Below are positions 32,410-43,747 of a DNA stretch of 64,000 bases, in pieces; within the stretch, counting starts at the first letter, position 1, and the number at the start of each line of letters is the position of its first letter. The stretch comes from Amphiduros pacificus. Taxonomy: Eukaryota; Annelida; Polychaeta; Phyllodocida; Hesionidae. A program made the position numbers and the translations under genes. The stretch spans positions 17,860,701 through 17,924,700 of the forward strand of contig OX439009.1 in assembly GCA_949316495.1 (NCBI GenBank), in the 5' to 3' direction. The notes under the pieces were generated by a model. That model had not been told where the DNA came from. It saw only the letters and a list, made by a program, of their open reading frames with translations, and did not search any database.

Positions 32410-33520
32410 TCACGGGGCGGGACAGGAGTTAGTAGTTTTCCTGCCGATATTGAGGCCCACTGTCCTGTCTTGGCCCCGAACGGCGTTGGTCATTAAAGGG
32501 GGGGCGGTTTGAATTATATCTACCATCATTTCCCTGCCTGTTGTTCGAATAAGGTCTATTTTGGGATGGGCGCAAACTGTTTCTATTGTTATTTTGTTCA
32601 TAACGGTCCCGGCCATACCCTGTCTCGAAACGGCCAGTAGGGTGGTTGGAACGGTTGTCTGACCGCGGGGGGGGGGGGGGGGGGGGGTACGGGGGGCCTG
32701 GTCACGGGAAGCACGGAATTTATCGGGGCAGAAGTTAGACAGGTGAGAGTCCCGTCCACAGAAACTGCAGTCATGGCGCGCCTTGCAATCTCTGATCCAA
32801 TGACCGGAGTTTCTACAGAAAAAACAGAAAGAGTCGCCCTCCTCCGGACGGTTGCCAAGCCTATGTAGCCCTTTCCAAACATCTGCGACCTCTTCACGGA
32901 GGGCAGCCAAAGTGGAGGATTGCTGTGCCAAAAACTGACGTGGGGTCAGGTGGTGAATCTAACCCATTTAAAGTGATGGAGGAATCACTAGTCATTGTAC
33001 AAACTGTTTCAGCTTACTTAATTTGCTCAATGGTGTCATCAAGTGTTTTAGGCGACTTTCCCACCACAAAAGCTTTGAGACTAGGAAGGAGACCCCTAAC
33101 CAATATTTTCTTAGTCTCCATATCATCTTTTTGCAACCTCTGACACTGACTGAGGACATCATTGATGTACGTTTCAGCAGATTCTTTCTTTTTCTGACTT
33201 CTAGCATCTAAAGATTGCTCGAGCAGCCAAGCGTTCGTCTCACTGCCGAAAAACTTGACAAAAGCTGCATAGAAGGAATCCCAAGAGCTAGTGACATCTG
33301 GGGGCAGGGAAAGATACCAAACGTCTGCTGCGCCAAGTAGCAACATGCGACAAGCGGGCACTTTCAAATCTGCGGAAGTATGGGAAAGTTGGGTGTAAGT
33401 AAGGAATTTGTTCATAAAACGGAGGGGGTCATCCGTGGATCTACCATAAAATGGGGGGGGGGAGAAGCGACTTAGAACCTTGTCTCTGTTGGTGGATCTT
33501 GTTATCTTTCGACTGTGCAT
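32410..33520 (-). CDS. gag: gag region of the LTR element
   Basis: ATG at 33520. The first part has the retrotransposon-gag core (PPFYGRSTDDPLRFMNKFL, WDSFYAAFVKFFG, TYINDVLSQCQRL). The later part has two zinc-knuckle-like motifs (CFFCRNSGHWIRDC and CSFCGRDSHLSNFC) followed by a proline-rich stretch encoded by a long G/C run. It encodes the structural particle protein that packages the element RNA. It lies directly inside the 5' LTR and upstream of pol. It looks mostly whole, with about one break. Confidence 0.8.
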
Positions 33521-33541
33521 TCAACATGTCTACAATGTCAG

Positions 33542-34044
33542 TGTAATAGTTACCTTTATTCAGTGCTGTGATTCCTGCTTGTCTGGCTAGGCCGGCATGG
33601 CAATGAGCGAGGCATATGAATTACCAACTTTGCATGATACTTATGAAACCCTGACTATATGCTAAACACCCAAGTCTATGTGGTCATGATACTGAGAGTC
33701 ATGGATCTTCCGTGGCAAGTGGTCGTTGATCTCCTTCTTGGCTCCTAGACTGGGGTCTGTACGAACTGACTGAGCTGAGCTGACTGAGAGAGCCCGGATC
33801 CACGGTTGCGCGTCTCTTTTAAGGGGCCACTCCGCATCATCTGTGTGTGGTTGCCTACGTGGCTTCCTCACGCGTCATCAAATGGACTCGTCCTGCCTGC
33901 GTATCCAACTTCGGCTCGTCCATCCTACACGTGACTTTCACGGAGTGGTGGTTATGGTGACTCATCAACCATCAGTATCGTGTAATTGTCTATGAATGTC
34001 TATTTATTTCCAAGAGTCTCTGGGTGTGTATTCTATATCCTACA
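33542..34044 (-). repeat. 5' LTR of the giant Gypsy element
   Basis: 503 bp, TG...CA ends, about six substitutions from the 3' LTR. It carries the same TATA-like, start-region and AATAAA signals on the minus strand. The gag ATG lies about 20 bp inside it, a very short leader. Confidence 0.92.
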
Positions 34045-34085
34045 ATATTGCTTAAAATATTCATCAATTTCAATAATTCGAACAT

Positions 34086-34215
34086 TTATGGTTATAGGGC
34101 ATCGGCCCCACTAGTACAGTTGATAAAGCGTAGAAGCTGTGCCTTTGTAGGTTAAATAAGTGGAGGACAGGAGGTGGTGGGTTGAACTCCCACTGCCGGC
34201 AGTGTTACTTTCACA
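34086..34215 (+). mobile_element. possible old tRNA-derived SINE head
   Basis: A box-A-like CTAGTACAGTTGATAAAGC and a box-B-like GGGTTGAACTCCC are separated by an interval longer than in a tRNA. No tail or target duplication was found. It differs from the common SINE of this window. Confidence 0.3.
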
Positions 34216-35375
34216 TTGGTTAAAAGGCTCGAAAGACAACCTGACATGGCCATCTTTGCTGAAAGGGTTGTAAAAACAACATTTCATTTAATTTCAAGGT
34301 TACCGGAACCTATAATCAAAATTGACCCAATGCAATATTTTACAGAACTCACTGAAAAACATGTTTTGGCATTAAATATATTTCTCACAGTGTGTGAATG
34401 AATCTTTTTAGCAATATATATATCTAACTGTGACCTACCTCAATAGCAAATAGATCATACATTCCATAATGTAGTGCTGATCATTTACATATGGGAGAAA
34501 TTAGTCCAATGACCTTGACCTTTTGAAGGTGAAAATGACCTTTCATCATAAATAAAATATAACATTATGCCTAATCATTTGGCTGATATCAGTCTCAAAA
34601 AGAATAACTTTCCATGTAAAATTATCAATTTTGCAGACTGGATTGAAATTAATATGAATCCATTAAATGACCTGGACCTTTTGACTTTTAGGATTACCTT
34701 TCATCAAGGGCAAAATGGAGGTTTGCACAAATCTGCAATACATTGATAGTAATACACTTTTCTATTTGACATTATTTGGCTTTGAGAGGTAAAACCAAAG
34801 CGTTTTCTTCATTTTGGCTCTTTTTTTGTCAATTGACCTTGACATTTAGAACGTTTAGAAGAGTTGTAAAATTGTTATTGTAAAAGATTGTTATTGTAAA
34901 AGATTGTTATTTTTTAAAGAAGAACTTATGTCAGAATAATATTTGTTAATTCAAGTTATTCATTAAAATATAAAATATTGTCTGACTTTTAAGTAAAAAT
35001 TCGATTTTGGCCAAAAGAAATCAAGACCAAGGTCATATCCTGAAACTACAGGTAAAAATGTGGACTCCAATGAGTATAAAAACCACTCTCTGAAATGCCT
35101 CTGCAAATTAGAAACAAAAGAAATATAACAATAGCTCTTACAAGGTCAAGGTCATTTGTGGTGAATAAAAGGTCATTTGAATATCATTGGACAAAGTACT
35201 AGGAAAATATTAAAGAAACACTCTGGTTCCCAATATCCCTAAGAAAAAGTAGGATTGGTTGCCATGACGATCCAAATTTTAAAATGTAGACCAGAAATGT
35301 TGTCTTAAAAAAACAATAACAAAATCAGATATCCCTCTACAACATATCCAAAATTCCAGCTGCGTTTTCTCCGGG
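34216..35375. repeat. intergenic stretch with many AGGTCA half-sites
   Basis: No gene. The words TGACCTTGACCTT (about 34505), TGACCTGGACCTT (about 34668), TGACCTTGAC (about 34838), CAAGGTCATA and AAGGTCAAGGTCATTT (about 35145) recur. They look like degraded copies of a diverged repeat rich in direct AGGTCA repeats. Confidence 0.45.
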
Positions 35376-35388
35376 GAAGGCCACGGGC

Positions 35389-35592
35389 CGTAGCGCAGTT
35401 GAGCTGAGGCCTGTGCCAAAGGGTTAACCCGTTGTCCTTGTAAATCTGTGACCGGGTGGGTTGTCATGTCAAGGACATGCGACATGACAATTCAGTGAGG
35501 CAGCACTATATCTGCTACAAGTAGGTCTCATCACGAAATAACTGAAATAATGTTGAAAGTGATGTAAAACCCTAAACAAACAAACAAACAAA
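35389..35592 (+). mobile_element. internally deleted SINE with 13-bp target duplication
   Basis: Flanked by TTTCTCCGGGGAA at 35376-35388 and 35593-35605. It keeps the first 25 bp of the head (GGCCACGGGCCGTAGCGCAG) and then jumps to the body at GAGCTGAGGCC, so box B is missing. The tail is a CAAA repeat. It is about 100-130 bp shorter than its relatives here. Confidence 0.85.
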
Positions 35593-35813
35593 TTTCTCCG
35601 GGGAAGCTAAAGTCAGATTATTAGGTCCTGGCTCCCTACTAATACTCATACTAATAGTAATACTGATCTATCAAACATTTTATTTTACAGAGGTATGTGT
35701 TTGGTAATATTTTCACAGTATAGACAACTTCTATGATTGGTGCTCTAAATGACATCATGTATTGTCTGGCATTTAATCCAAGCTTACATGACCCCCTGAC
35801 TATGTACTGATTG

Positions 35814-36147
35814 TTTTTTGGTTTGTTTGAGGTTTTTACATCAGTTTCAAAATTATTTTAGTCATTTTGTGATGAGACTTACTTGTAACAGATATAGTGC
35901 TGCCTCACTGAATTTTTATGTCGCAGTTCCTTGACATGACAATCCACCCGGTCACAGATTTACAAGGACAATAGGTTAACCCTTGGCACGGGCCTCAACT
36001 CAATTGTGAAAATGTATCAATCTTGGCACAAAATGACTTCAATTTTGGCACGGCCAGGGATCGAACCCACATCCTTTGGATCAGCACAGAGGAACTGGTG
36101 CTGATAAGCTGGCGCTCTAACCAACTGCGCCACGCCCATAGCCAGTT
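35814..36147 (-). mobile_element. SINE, left parent of the segmental duplication
   Basis: Full-length minus-strand copy flanked by CTGATTG at 35807-35813 and 36148-36154. Its head half has private features (a TCTTGGCACAAAATGACTTC tract) that reappear in the hybrid SINE at 45.4 kb. Confidence 0.82.
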
Positions 36148-37540
36148 CTGATTGGACAAGACCCGATCAAATTCAAAGGTCTATAAACATACAAAATTAC
36201 ATATATATGTCCTTTTCTATATCATCTTTGTTCTTCTAAATTCCAGGAGATTAATTGTTAATTTGCACATGTTGGCTTTTCAAGGGGGCTGTTAGAATGA
36301 GCGTACACTTTGGGATCTGGCACCATCTTTTGTGAATTTGTGAATCATTACGTAAAACTGGCCGAAAGGATGATTCCATAATTTGGAGTAAGATGGTGTA
36401 AATATGATTATTTTACACATTTATTCATTATAATCATACTATTTGGATATGGTTAGACTTAATTATTTTGGTCAACATAACACTAAATGATACTGAGGCT
36501 GTGTTCTGTTTGGTTTATTGTCTGGAAATGACTTATAGTTTAAGAAAAACAAATTCTAAGATTACATTTGGACTCAGTTTCCCCTTGGATTCTATTCTCA
36601 GACTGACACCTTTCTGATAATAGTACCCTCTGCCTCTAAGTATGTGCTTTCACGATGTAAGACAGATCATTTATATATTTTGCATTAAAATTAAAACAAA
36701 TAAAGAATAAGGTTATTTTTGTGTGATTACAAAATTTATTAGAAAGCAATAATAATAACAATAATAATAATAATAAATAAAATTTATATAGCGCTGATAC
36801 CAGACAAGTCTGTTCATAGCGCTGAAAATAAGAAAATATGTTATATCATATATTGTAAAATAAATGATGATAAAAAGTCATTGATAAATTTGTAAACGGC
36901 GTTCTACAAAAATCATTATTATAATATTGAATAGGACAAAAATATTAAATTAAAAAGTCAAAGCTGGTTAACTTTATATCTGAAATTACACTGTCCTTGC
37001 TTGCCATATTGACCACAAGGGTCCTTATATCTGGACTTATCTACAATAAGAAAGGGATTGTAGACCAAATGCACATATCATATGCCAGATTTATATCATG
37101 GCATTTTGTCATATTATCCGATGTATGCTTTCAGATTCGTCCCAAATTATGGATAAAATAGTTATATTTAGATGAAAATTTAGAGTTGTTATGGCTTAGG
37201 TCCCACATACCATTTCTTATGAAATGGCTTCTCGTACCTCGTCGTCCGGCTCTTATTGATGTGATATACTGTTCACGTTAATCACATTCACAGTATGCCT
37301 ACTTACCATAAATATTTCAGATTTATTTGAAATACGCCATAAACAAGTTCATTCGAATTTGTAAATTTGAGTTTTCTATATTCTAATACCTCAAATTAAT
37401 ACATCTATTACGTTTTGTTCACACTATATAATTTCACAATACTTCGTTTTAAATTAATATTTCAAAGATGAGAGGCCCAAGACAATGGATAGATTTTGAA
37501 TTTTAACGGTATATCCCACAGACAGACTTTGGCATGCTTG
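36148..37540. other. spacer 3' of DM9 gene A
   Basis: No gene seen. An ATA/ATT microsatellite at about 36748-36781 is followed by a short palindromic tract around TATAGCGCTG, lacking in the second unit. Confidence 0.45.
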
Positions 37541-38389
37541 TTAGATGGGATCATTTACATTTACAATCCAATCAAACTGCTTTGTGTACCTTTCACTGCC
37601 ATGTAAAGAAAACCAGCACATATTTCCTTTAGCTTTTCCAGGAATGTCACCCATACCACCTGTAGCTATCGCCGAAAAGTGTTCACCGCCGCCATCATTT
37701 TGATACCCACTTGCAACTGCACCTGGTGGTTGACTTCCGTCATTCTTGACCCTCTTTAAAGGTGTGTCTGACGTGAGGTATTTAGCTTTAACGTTGTCAA
37801 GCTTCATAATACACTCTCTTCCACCATAAGGATAATAACAATATTCATCATCAGCCTTACATGGTATCTTCCCATAATGAGTGTCTGCCACAGCGCAGTA
37901 GAAAACCTCCCCATTATATTGCTGACAACATGTTGCTGGGTCGTTTTGACCTCCATATGGAGGAGAGTTCGGACAGTCATATACAATGTAATCAAAATCT
38001 AGGGTTGAATACTCTTTTCCATCATAGGAATACCAGCAATTGGTACTACTGGCTTTTCCAGGAATTCTACCTAACTCAGTGTTAGCTATTGCAGAATACA
38101 ATTCTAGGTTTCCGGTATTGTGGCACCCTGTGAGCAATGCCTTCTCCAGAATGGATTGGTTATTCACCTCATACTTCTCATACTTCAAAGGAAAGTACGA
38201 AAAGATGTATTTAAATTGAGTTGTTTCAAACTCTGAACCACCATAGGGATACCAACACTTGGTGCCTCTAGCCCTGCCTGGTATCTTGCCCCATGAAGTG
38301 ATTGCCACTGCACATACATAGGTGTCACCATTGGTCAGCTTACCCGATAACACGTCAGTACATGGAACTGGCTTTGTGCTTGACTCCAT
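37541..38389 (-). CDS. DM9-repeat protein, copy A (4 DM9 repeats)
   Basis: 282 codons from the ATG at 38389. The frame is open a little further upstream, but a TTTTAG acceptor-like site lies about 20 bp before the ATG, so a 5' non-coding exon is likely. Four DM9 (DUF3421) repeats lie at about residues 17-62, 88-135, 158-205 and 230-278. Each has the pattern A-x(6-8)-G-x-IP-x-KA followed by C-W/Y-Y and a G-x-E turn, for example WGKIPGRARGTKCWYPYGG. There is no signal peptide in the annotated frame. DM9 proteins of oysters are mannose-binding recognition lectins, so a glycan-binding immune role is likely by family only. It differs from copy B at 20 residues plus the last three. Confidence 0.88.
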   Translation of the reverse strand: MESSTKPVPCTDVLSGKLTNGDTYVCAVAITSWGKIPGRARGTKCWYPYGGSEFETTQFKYIFSYFPLKYEKYEVNNQSILEKALLTGCHNTGNLELYSAIANTELGRIPGKASSTNCWYSYDGKEYSTLDFDYIVYDCPNSPPYGGQNDPATCCQQYNGEVFYCAVADTHYGKIPCKADDEYCYYPYGGRECIMKLDNVKAKYLTSDTPLKRVKNDGSQPPGAVASGYQNDGGGEHFSAIATGGMGDIPGKAKGNMCWFSLHGSERYTKQFDWIVNVNDPI

Positions 38390-40096
38390 ATTGAGAGAAA
38401 ACAAAATACCTAAAACGTGTAAAAATGAATTATTAGATATTATTCATTATTAAATAAATCATGAATACACTATTTAGATGGAAATCACAAGAAATGTGTG
38501 CTTGGCTTTGTACAATGCCTCCTTTTGATCCATATGGAAACCATTCATAAATATTTGGTTGCTAAGTGTGAGTATATGAATGTGGATGTTGTTGAACACA
38601 GCTTTGAATTATCAGTATTGAAAGCAAGGCATCTATATTAAGGTTAGTATAATCATAATCAGTATGACCAGAAAAATGGATATAATTGGCAAATCTATAT
38701 TGTATTCTATATTTTGGTTGGTAACATTTCAAACATTATCCTATTCTCCTTGTAATGATGAGAGTGTATAAATGGTTGCCAGCTCGTGTTCTAAGGATAA
38801 TGAAATATTCTCACAATCTACTGTTGCAGTGTATACTAATTTCTTATAGATTTCAATAGATATAGGCATCATATTTTCGTCAGATCGCATCTTTTTCTAT
38901 TGCAAAGGAGAAATGTAATATTATGGTGTTTTAAGACCACCATGATTGCATGGAAAGAATGAATTCGTTACAGATTATACCTGCTTTTACTTGTAAGGTT
39001 GTGTCAGTGGTTGACTACTTGCTAATTACCACATAAGCAGCTTCAGCTCTACAAGGAATTTAACGTGATGAAAACGCAGACCCTGTTGAAAATATCTGGC
39101 TGTGTGAGGCTATTAACAAAAGGTTTAACAAAAGGTTTTGTCCAGGGTGATGTTTCACATAGACTGGTGCAGGAATGTATAACCAAAATAGAAAGTGAAA
39201 GTGCATTATGTATCTCAACAGGACATGAGGCATAGTATGTATCCTGTCATACAGTTATAGAGGCAATGGGTACAAAATGGTTTCTATCAGGAATGATATT
39301 AATAAGAGATGAAAACATGTGAAAAAGCCAAACTGGAATGAGCATTAAGATGGGCTAAACCATGAATTTAAAGTAACGGAAAGACAGTGGCAAAGAAGAG
39401 AAACCTAAAGGCAGATAGAAACAGAAAAAATGAACAACGAAATACAGAGAGCAAAAACATACACCTCGAGAGCAGAAGGAATCTGGGAGTATGATGGGAA
39501 CATAGGTTTTGATGCATATCCCATTGGAAGTAGTTTATGCAGAGGGCAGCACAATGGTCATATGAATATACCATCCAGGTGGCACTTTGATTTCTGCATT
39601 GCTAAATTCTACAGCTAATAGTGATTAATAGTGTGATAATGTTGTTCCCTTTTATTGCGAATGTTTAAAGTGCATTAACACCTAAATATGGTCCAAGGGA
39701 ATCATAAGCCCAATAATTTAAAACAGCACCAAAGATGCTTGGATAACGCTAAACTACAGGGGAATTACACTCCACTGCTCCATTCTGAAAAAGAGACTCT
39801 CCCAATGGGCAGAATTGCTTCAGGAAGGATCTCAGCTGTGTGAATCATTTGTCAACTTTTACAAATATAATTGACACCAGAAAACAGTAGAATATGTCCA
39901 CATATGCTGCTTTGTGGACTTCAAACTATCATTTACTGCTAGGTGACTTTTCACCATCAAAAAGTCATTTGGGTTCAAACAGGAGTACAGATCGGACCTT
40001 GCCTGTCTGTCAACACTGCTACACTTTTAACTACACATAGTACCACTTGCACATTCATAAAATAACACTCTATATTACCATCTGCAATCATCAGAA
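38390..40096. other. spacer 5' of DM9 gene A with a weak LINE relic
   Basis: No host gene recognised. It should hold the DM9 promoter and first exon on the minus strand. Around 39740-40060 short plus-strand stretches such as LNYRGITLHCSILKK resemble RT fragments of a very old LINE. It ends at the target site TCAGAA (40091-40096). Confidence 0.4.
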
Positions 40097-41146
40097 AGTT
40101 ATCTCTCTGGGCGCAAACAATTTGTTGATGTTGATGGATCTAGATCCACCATGACTTCTGTTAAAACTGGGGTTCCACAAGGGTCTATATTAGGACCATT
40201 GTTATTTATTATCTACATGAATGACATAGCTCATTCCAGTAAACTATTCCATTTCATCATCTTTGCTGATGACACTACACTCAATACCACCATCAAAGTA
40301 GTATTGAACCATGATGAAATTACAGATATTAGCACAATCATTAACCAGGAATTAACAAATGTGAATGACTGGCTGAGATTGAATAAACTTTCTCTAAATA
40401 TTCCAAAAACCAAATATATGATTTTTCACACGAAAAGAAAAAAAGTACCTGAATTGAATTTAGAAATAAATAACACATATATTGAGAGAGTTCAACTTTT
40501 CAATTTTCTTGGTCTAACAATCAATGAAAATTTATCTTGGGATGACCATTTAAATAAAATTGCAAATAAAATATCAAGAATTATTGGCATCCTAAATAAA
40601 TTGAAACATTTCTTACCTTTATTTGCCAAACTTCAAATTTATAGTTCTTTGATACTGTCTCACCTAAACTATGGAATACTAGCCTGGGGCTATCAGTGTG
40701 AACGCATTTTGAAATTACAGAAAAAAGCAATTAGAATAATAAGTGTGAGCAAATATAATGCCCACACAGAACCCATATTCAAAACCTTGAACTTATTAAA
40801 AGTACATGACTTACTGAGACTAAAAGAGCTGAATTTTTACTTCAAATACATGAATAATAGGCTACCGCACTATTTGCAGCAGTTGCCTTTCACTCAAAAC
40901 CAGGAAATTCATAACTACCCCACAAGGTCACAAAATAAAATTCACCAGCCCAAAACCAAGCATAATTATGCTCAAAAATGCATTAGATACAGCATCCCAC
41001 ATACTGTAAATAGCTGTGCTGAATGTATTCTGCAAAAATTACATACACACAGCCAACATGGTTTCTCACTCTATGTGAATAATACTATTCTAGCCACCTA
41101 TGAAATGCACTGTGTAATTGAAAATTGCTATATATGCTCAAGATAA
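40097..41146 (+). CDS. LINE reverse transcriptase, C-terminal half
   Basis: Open from the insertion point (SYLSGRKQFVDVDG) to a TAA at 41144-41146, about 349 residues without a stop. It shows GVPQGSILGPLLFIIYMND and FADDTTLNT (catalytic F-A-D-D), then the conserved C-terminal region (FLGLTINENLSWDDH, SHLNYGILAWG). The upstream RT blocks and endonuclease are absent through 5' truncation. The sequence differs clearly from the LINEs at 19 and 57-60 kb. Confidence 0.85.
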   Translation, partial: SYLSGRKQFVDVDGSRSTMTSVKTGVPQGSILGPLLFIIYMNDIAHSSKLFHFIIFADDTTLNTTIKVVLNHDEITDISTIINQELTNVNDWLRLNKLSLNIPKTKYMIFHTKRKKVPELNLEINNTYIERVQLFNFLGLTINENLSWDDHLNKIANKISRIIGILNKLKHFLPLFAKLQIYSSLILSHLNYGILAWGYQCERILKLQKKAIRIISVSKYNAHTEPIFKTLNLLKVHDLLRLKELNFYFKYMNNRLPHYLQQLPFTQNQEIHNYPTRSQNKIHQPKTKHNYAQKCIRYSIPHTVNSCAECILQKLHTHSQHGFSLYVNNTILATYEMHCVIENCYICSR

Positions 41147-41528
41147 AGTGTTTTGTACTTCTTTTTCACTAGTAGTTGACATATATCTTTATATTTAAAA
41201 AGTATGTATCTTATTCTCTGAAAGGTTTGATGCACATGATTCAATATACTCAAAGTTGACATATTTTCCTCCATTGAATAACTTTATATAAAAGTAACAC
41301 AAAATGTAACTACAATGACATTTTACCTCTGTTTCACAATTTTCACGTCGCACTGCACTGAAAATAATGAACTAGATCATTCCCTCCAGATAATAATTCA
41401 TTTATTTAATATCCTAAATTGATTTTAGAAAGTATTCTACAATGACCTGAACAGAATCTCTTATTAAATTAGAATAAATGTTTAATTACATATGAACAGA
41501 TTGCCCCTGCAGGGTGGTCCTCACTTAA

Positions 41529-42412
41529 GGTATTTGGATACTCTGGCATTTTATAGTTTTATTTTTCTAGTTTTTTGCATATTGAAACAGAAGACATATC
41601 CTGAGTCAAACACAATTTTTATTTGTACATTTACCATCTGTATATTTTTTTACAGCTGTCACTAATAATGGGAAAAATCAATATTTTACAATAAATTTAG
41701 TGAATAACATAATTCAGTTAAAATGCATCCCATGTAACATTAAGGAAAAGAAATATAACTTTTATACTTAAGTTTACATTGTTTATCAATAACAAGCATG
41801 TTTTGCATGAAATTAGTACTTTTTCTATTTATAGATTGCTTGATAACACAACAGTGGCGCCATGTAGTGGCATAATCTTACTGCAATATTCCACATCTAA
41901 TGCATTTATTTAATTTTGGCTAGTTTAATTTCTTAGTTACTTTGCTAAAAATGAAGGTAAATATGTATTCTATCATATAATGGAAAAAAATATGGATGTC
42001 ACCACATTATTTCCTTCAGAAAAATTAATTATTTGAAATAGAATATGCACAAATATGGGCGAAATTATAGAAAAGTGACATTTTTGGTCCATTATTGAGG
42101 CTGAAAGATGTAATTACAACATATGTCATTTAAATGATATAATTTGAATCTGGGAAACTTCTTTAATGCCTTTATTCACATATTTTGACCATGCTTTTGG
42201 GTATAATGATTCACGACAGCCCTTTTCATTAATTTTCATTTTAATGTCTCAGAATGAGCAAAGCTGATTTGATTTTTGGTGGGAAAGGTTTTACAAGTGG
42301 AAGTACATTTATTTAAGATTTCATTTACTAGACAACTCCAATTTGCCATTTTTTCCACCAGGTGGAGATGGTGCTACTGTGGCTCCACCTACAACCAGGG
42401 TATCCAAATACC
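41529..42412. mobile_element. TTAA-flanked terminal-inverted-repeat element nested in the LINE 3' UTR
   Basis: The ends GGTATTTGGATACTCTGG and CCAGGGTATCCAAATACC are inverted repeats, each bordered by TTAA (41525-41528 and 42413-42416). A TTAA duplication is typical of piggyBac-type elements. Reading the duplication as TA (Tc1/mariner) cannot be excluded. The 884-bp interior has no long ORF, so it is non-autonomous. Confidence 0.7.
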
Positions 42413-42581
42413 TTAAGCGGCACTGCGATGCCTTTGTGAGGATCTCCCTGACACATATTATAATAATGATCTAGTCTATTCTTACAAACAAGATAAAATG
42501 CTTGCAAAAAAATATATTGTAAATGATATGTGTCTGAATAAAATGATTCCTAGTTCCTAGTTCCTAGTTCCTAGTTCAGAA

Positions 42582-43299
42582 TGTGCATGCCTCAAAGGTG
42601 TAGTAGTGTTGACTGATATCCCCCAGCACGGCAAGGTCCGATGAATGACTGCCATTTGGTTTCAATGGTACAGACGAGTCAAAGCTCTGTTCTGCAGCGT
42701 CTGTGCCTATTTACACACACTTTACAAACAAATGTATGAACGGTCTCCATGTGGTTCAAAACGAGGCAAACTGCAGAGAAAAGCAGCGTTTGGAAGACGG
42801 CTCGATCCAGATTGCTTAGACTGCATGAAGCCCATTATAAATATGGTAAATCTTTAAATTATCTCACGAGATTTAAAGTTGAATATGATTACTTGCCTTT
42901 TTACGAAGGAATGGTGTTTATAGAAATCACTCTCTCTTCTGTAACCAACAAGAAGCAGTCAGATGAAGTGGTACTGTCACTGACCGTCTGAGGCTATTTA
43001 TATGTAAAGGTCAATATCTGATTGTAATTCTATTAGATTGTTAATTCATGATAAAAGATCTTATCACAGTTGATTAATTGACAAAGGAAACAATATTTCA
43101 TTATAATGTCATTAAATTGTAAATATCAGGATTTGGCATCTTTTGGGCAACTCCCACTGATCTGCTGTGAAATAATTAGAGAGATATAGAGATTCATTAA
43201 AGTGATTAAAGTTATTATGATAAAAGTTATGAAATCTATAGGTTCTATTAATGTAAGTTTATATACCTGAAATATATTATTTTATATATTATGAAAATG
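42582..43299. other. unit-1 spacer with a broken version of an unidentified ORF
   Basis: It corresponds to 49653-50369 in unit 2. The 116-codon frame seen there has an early TGA here (TGT in unit 2), leaving 42749-42991. No domain recognised. Confidence 0.4.
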
Positions 43300-43747
43300 A
43301 ATGAACAGCGGCTTAATTGTCACCAATTGTCAATATATCAGTTATAGATATAAGAAATATGTGTAAATACATGAATTCAATCTAAAAGAGTTAAAATATC
43401 ATTTAATGTCTCGTGGTTCATGATGATTATGTCAATGATATAAGTAAACAAGTGCTTCATCCTTAAATAGATAAAATATAAAGTCCTATTTGGTTTAAGA
43501 ATGATACTAGCACAGAAGAATCTGCAGTATCAAATAACATAACATGTAAATTGAAATATTGAATACTAATAATATCAAAATCGACAAACTGGACAGTGTG
43601 CAAAATCGATGCACTCAATTAAAACATGCTTAAGAGTCATAGCTCTTAGACAACCAATACACTCAAAAGATAGCAGTGTGTCAAACAACTATGTCCTATT
43701 CTTACATGACTAAAAACTGAGTCTTCTCTTGGGTTCTTTTACAAATA
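43300..43747 (-). mobile_element. 3' end of an RNase-H-type LINE
   Basis: The minus strand contains TLLSFECIGCLRAMTLKHVL, resembling the C-terminal C-x2-C...H-x-L...C motif of RNase-H-bearing LINEs. An ATTC-like tail lies near 43300. It is arranged head-to-tail with the next copy. Confidence 0.5.

Larger units (their letters stand above)
7536..34044 (-). mobile_element. very large envelope-bearing Gypsy/Metaviridae LTR element (about 26.5 kb)
   Basis: Two 503-bp LTRs (7536-8038 and 33542-34044) bracket, in minus-strand order, gag, pol (protease, RT, RNase H, integrase, chromodomain), a hairpin array, a proline-rich ORF, an F-type envelope gene and other ORFs, then about 10 kb of mostly non-coding DNA. 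A purine tract abuts the 3' LTR. The LTRs differ at about six positions (roughly 1.2 percent), so the insertion is young. It looks largely whole, with about one or two breaks, and carries a later LINE (18948-20517). I see no matching target-site duplication at the outer ends and no tRNA-type TGG primer site next to the 5' LTR. The size is several times that of an ordinary Gypsy element. Confidence 0.85.
40097..42575 (+). mobile_element. 5'-truncated CR1/Jockey-like LINE, present only in unit 1
   Basis: Flanked by TCAGAA at 40091-40096 and 42576-42581. The empty site with a single TCAGAA is seen in unit 2 at about 49652. It ends in a repeated TAGTTCC tail. The long 3' UTR hosts a TTAA-flanked element (41529-42412). 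The insertion postdates the duplication. Confidence 0.9.

Noticed and set aside
39430-39618. Small plus-strand ORF between the DM9 gene and the LINE
   Set aside because: The duplicate at about 48990-49090 has a stop in the same frame, and no family is recognised.
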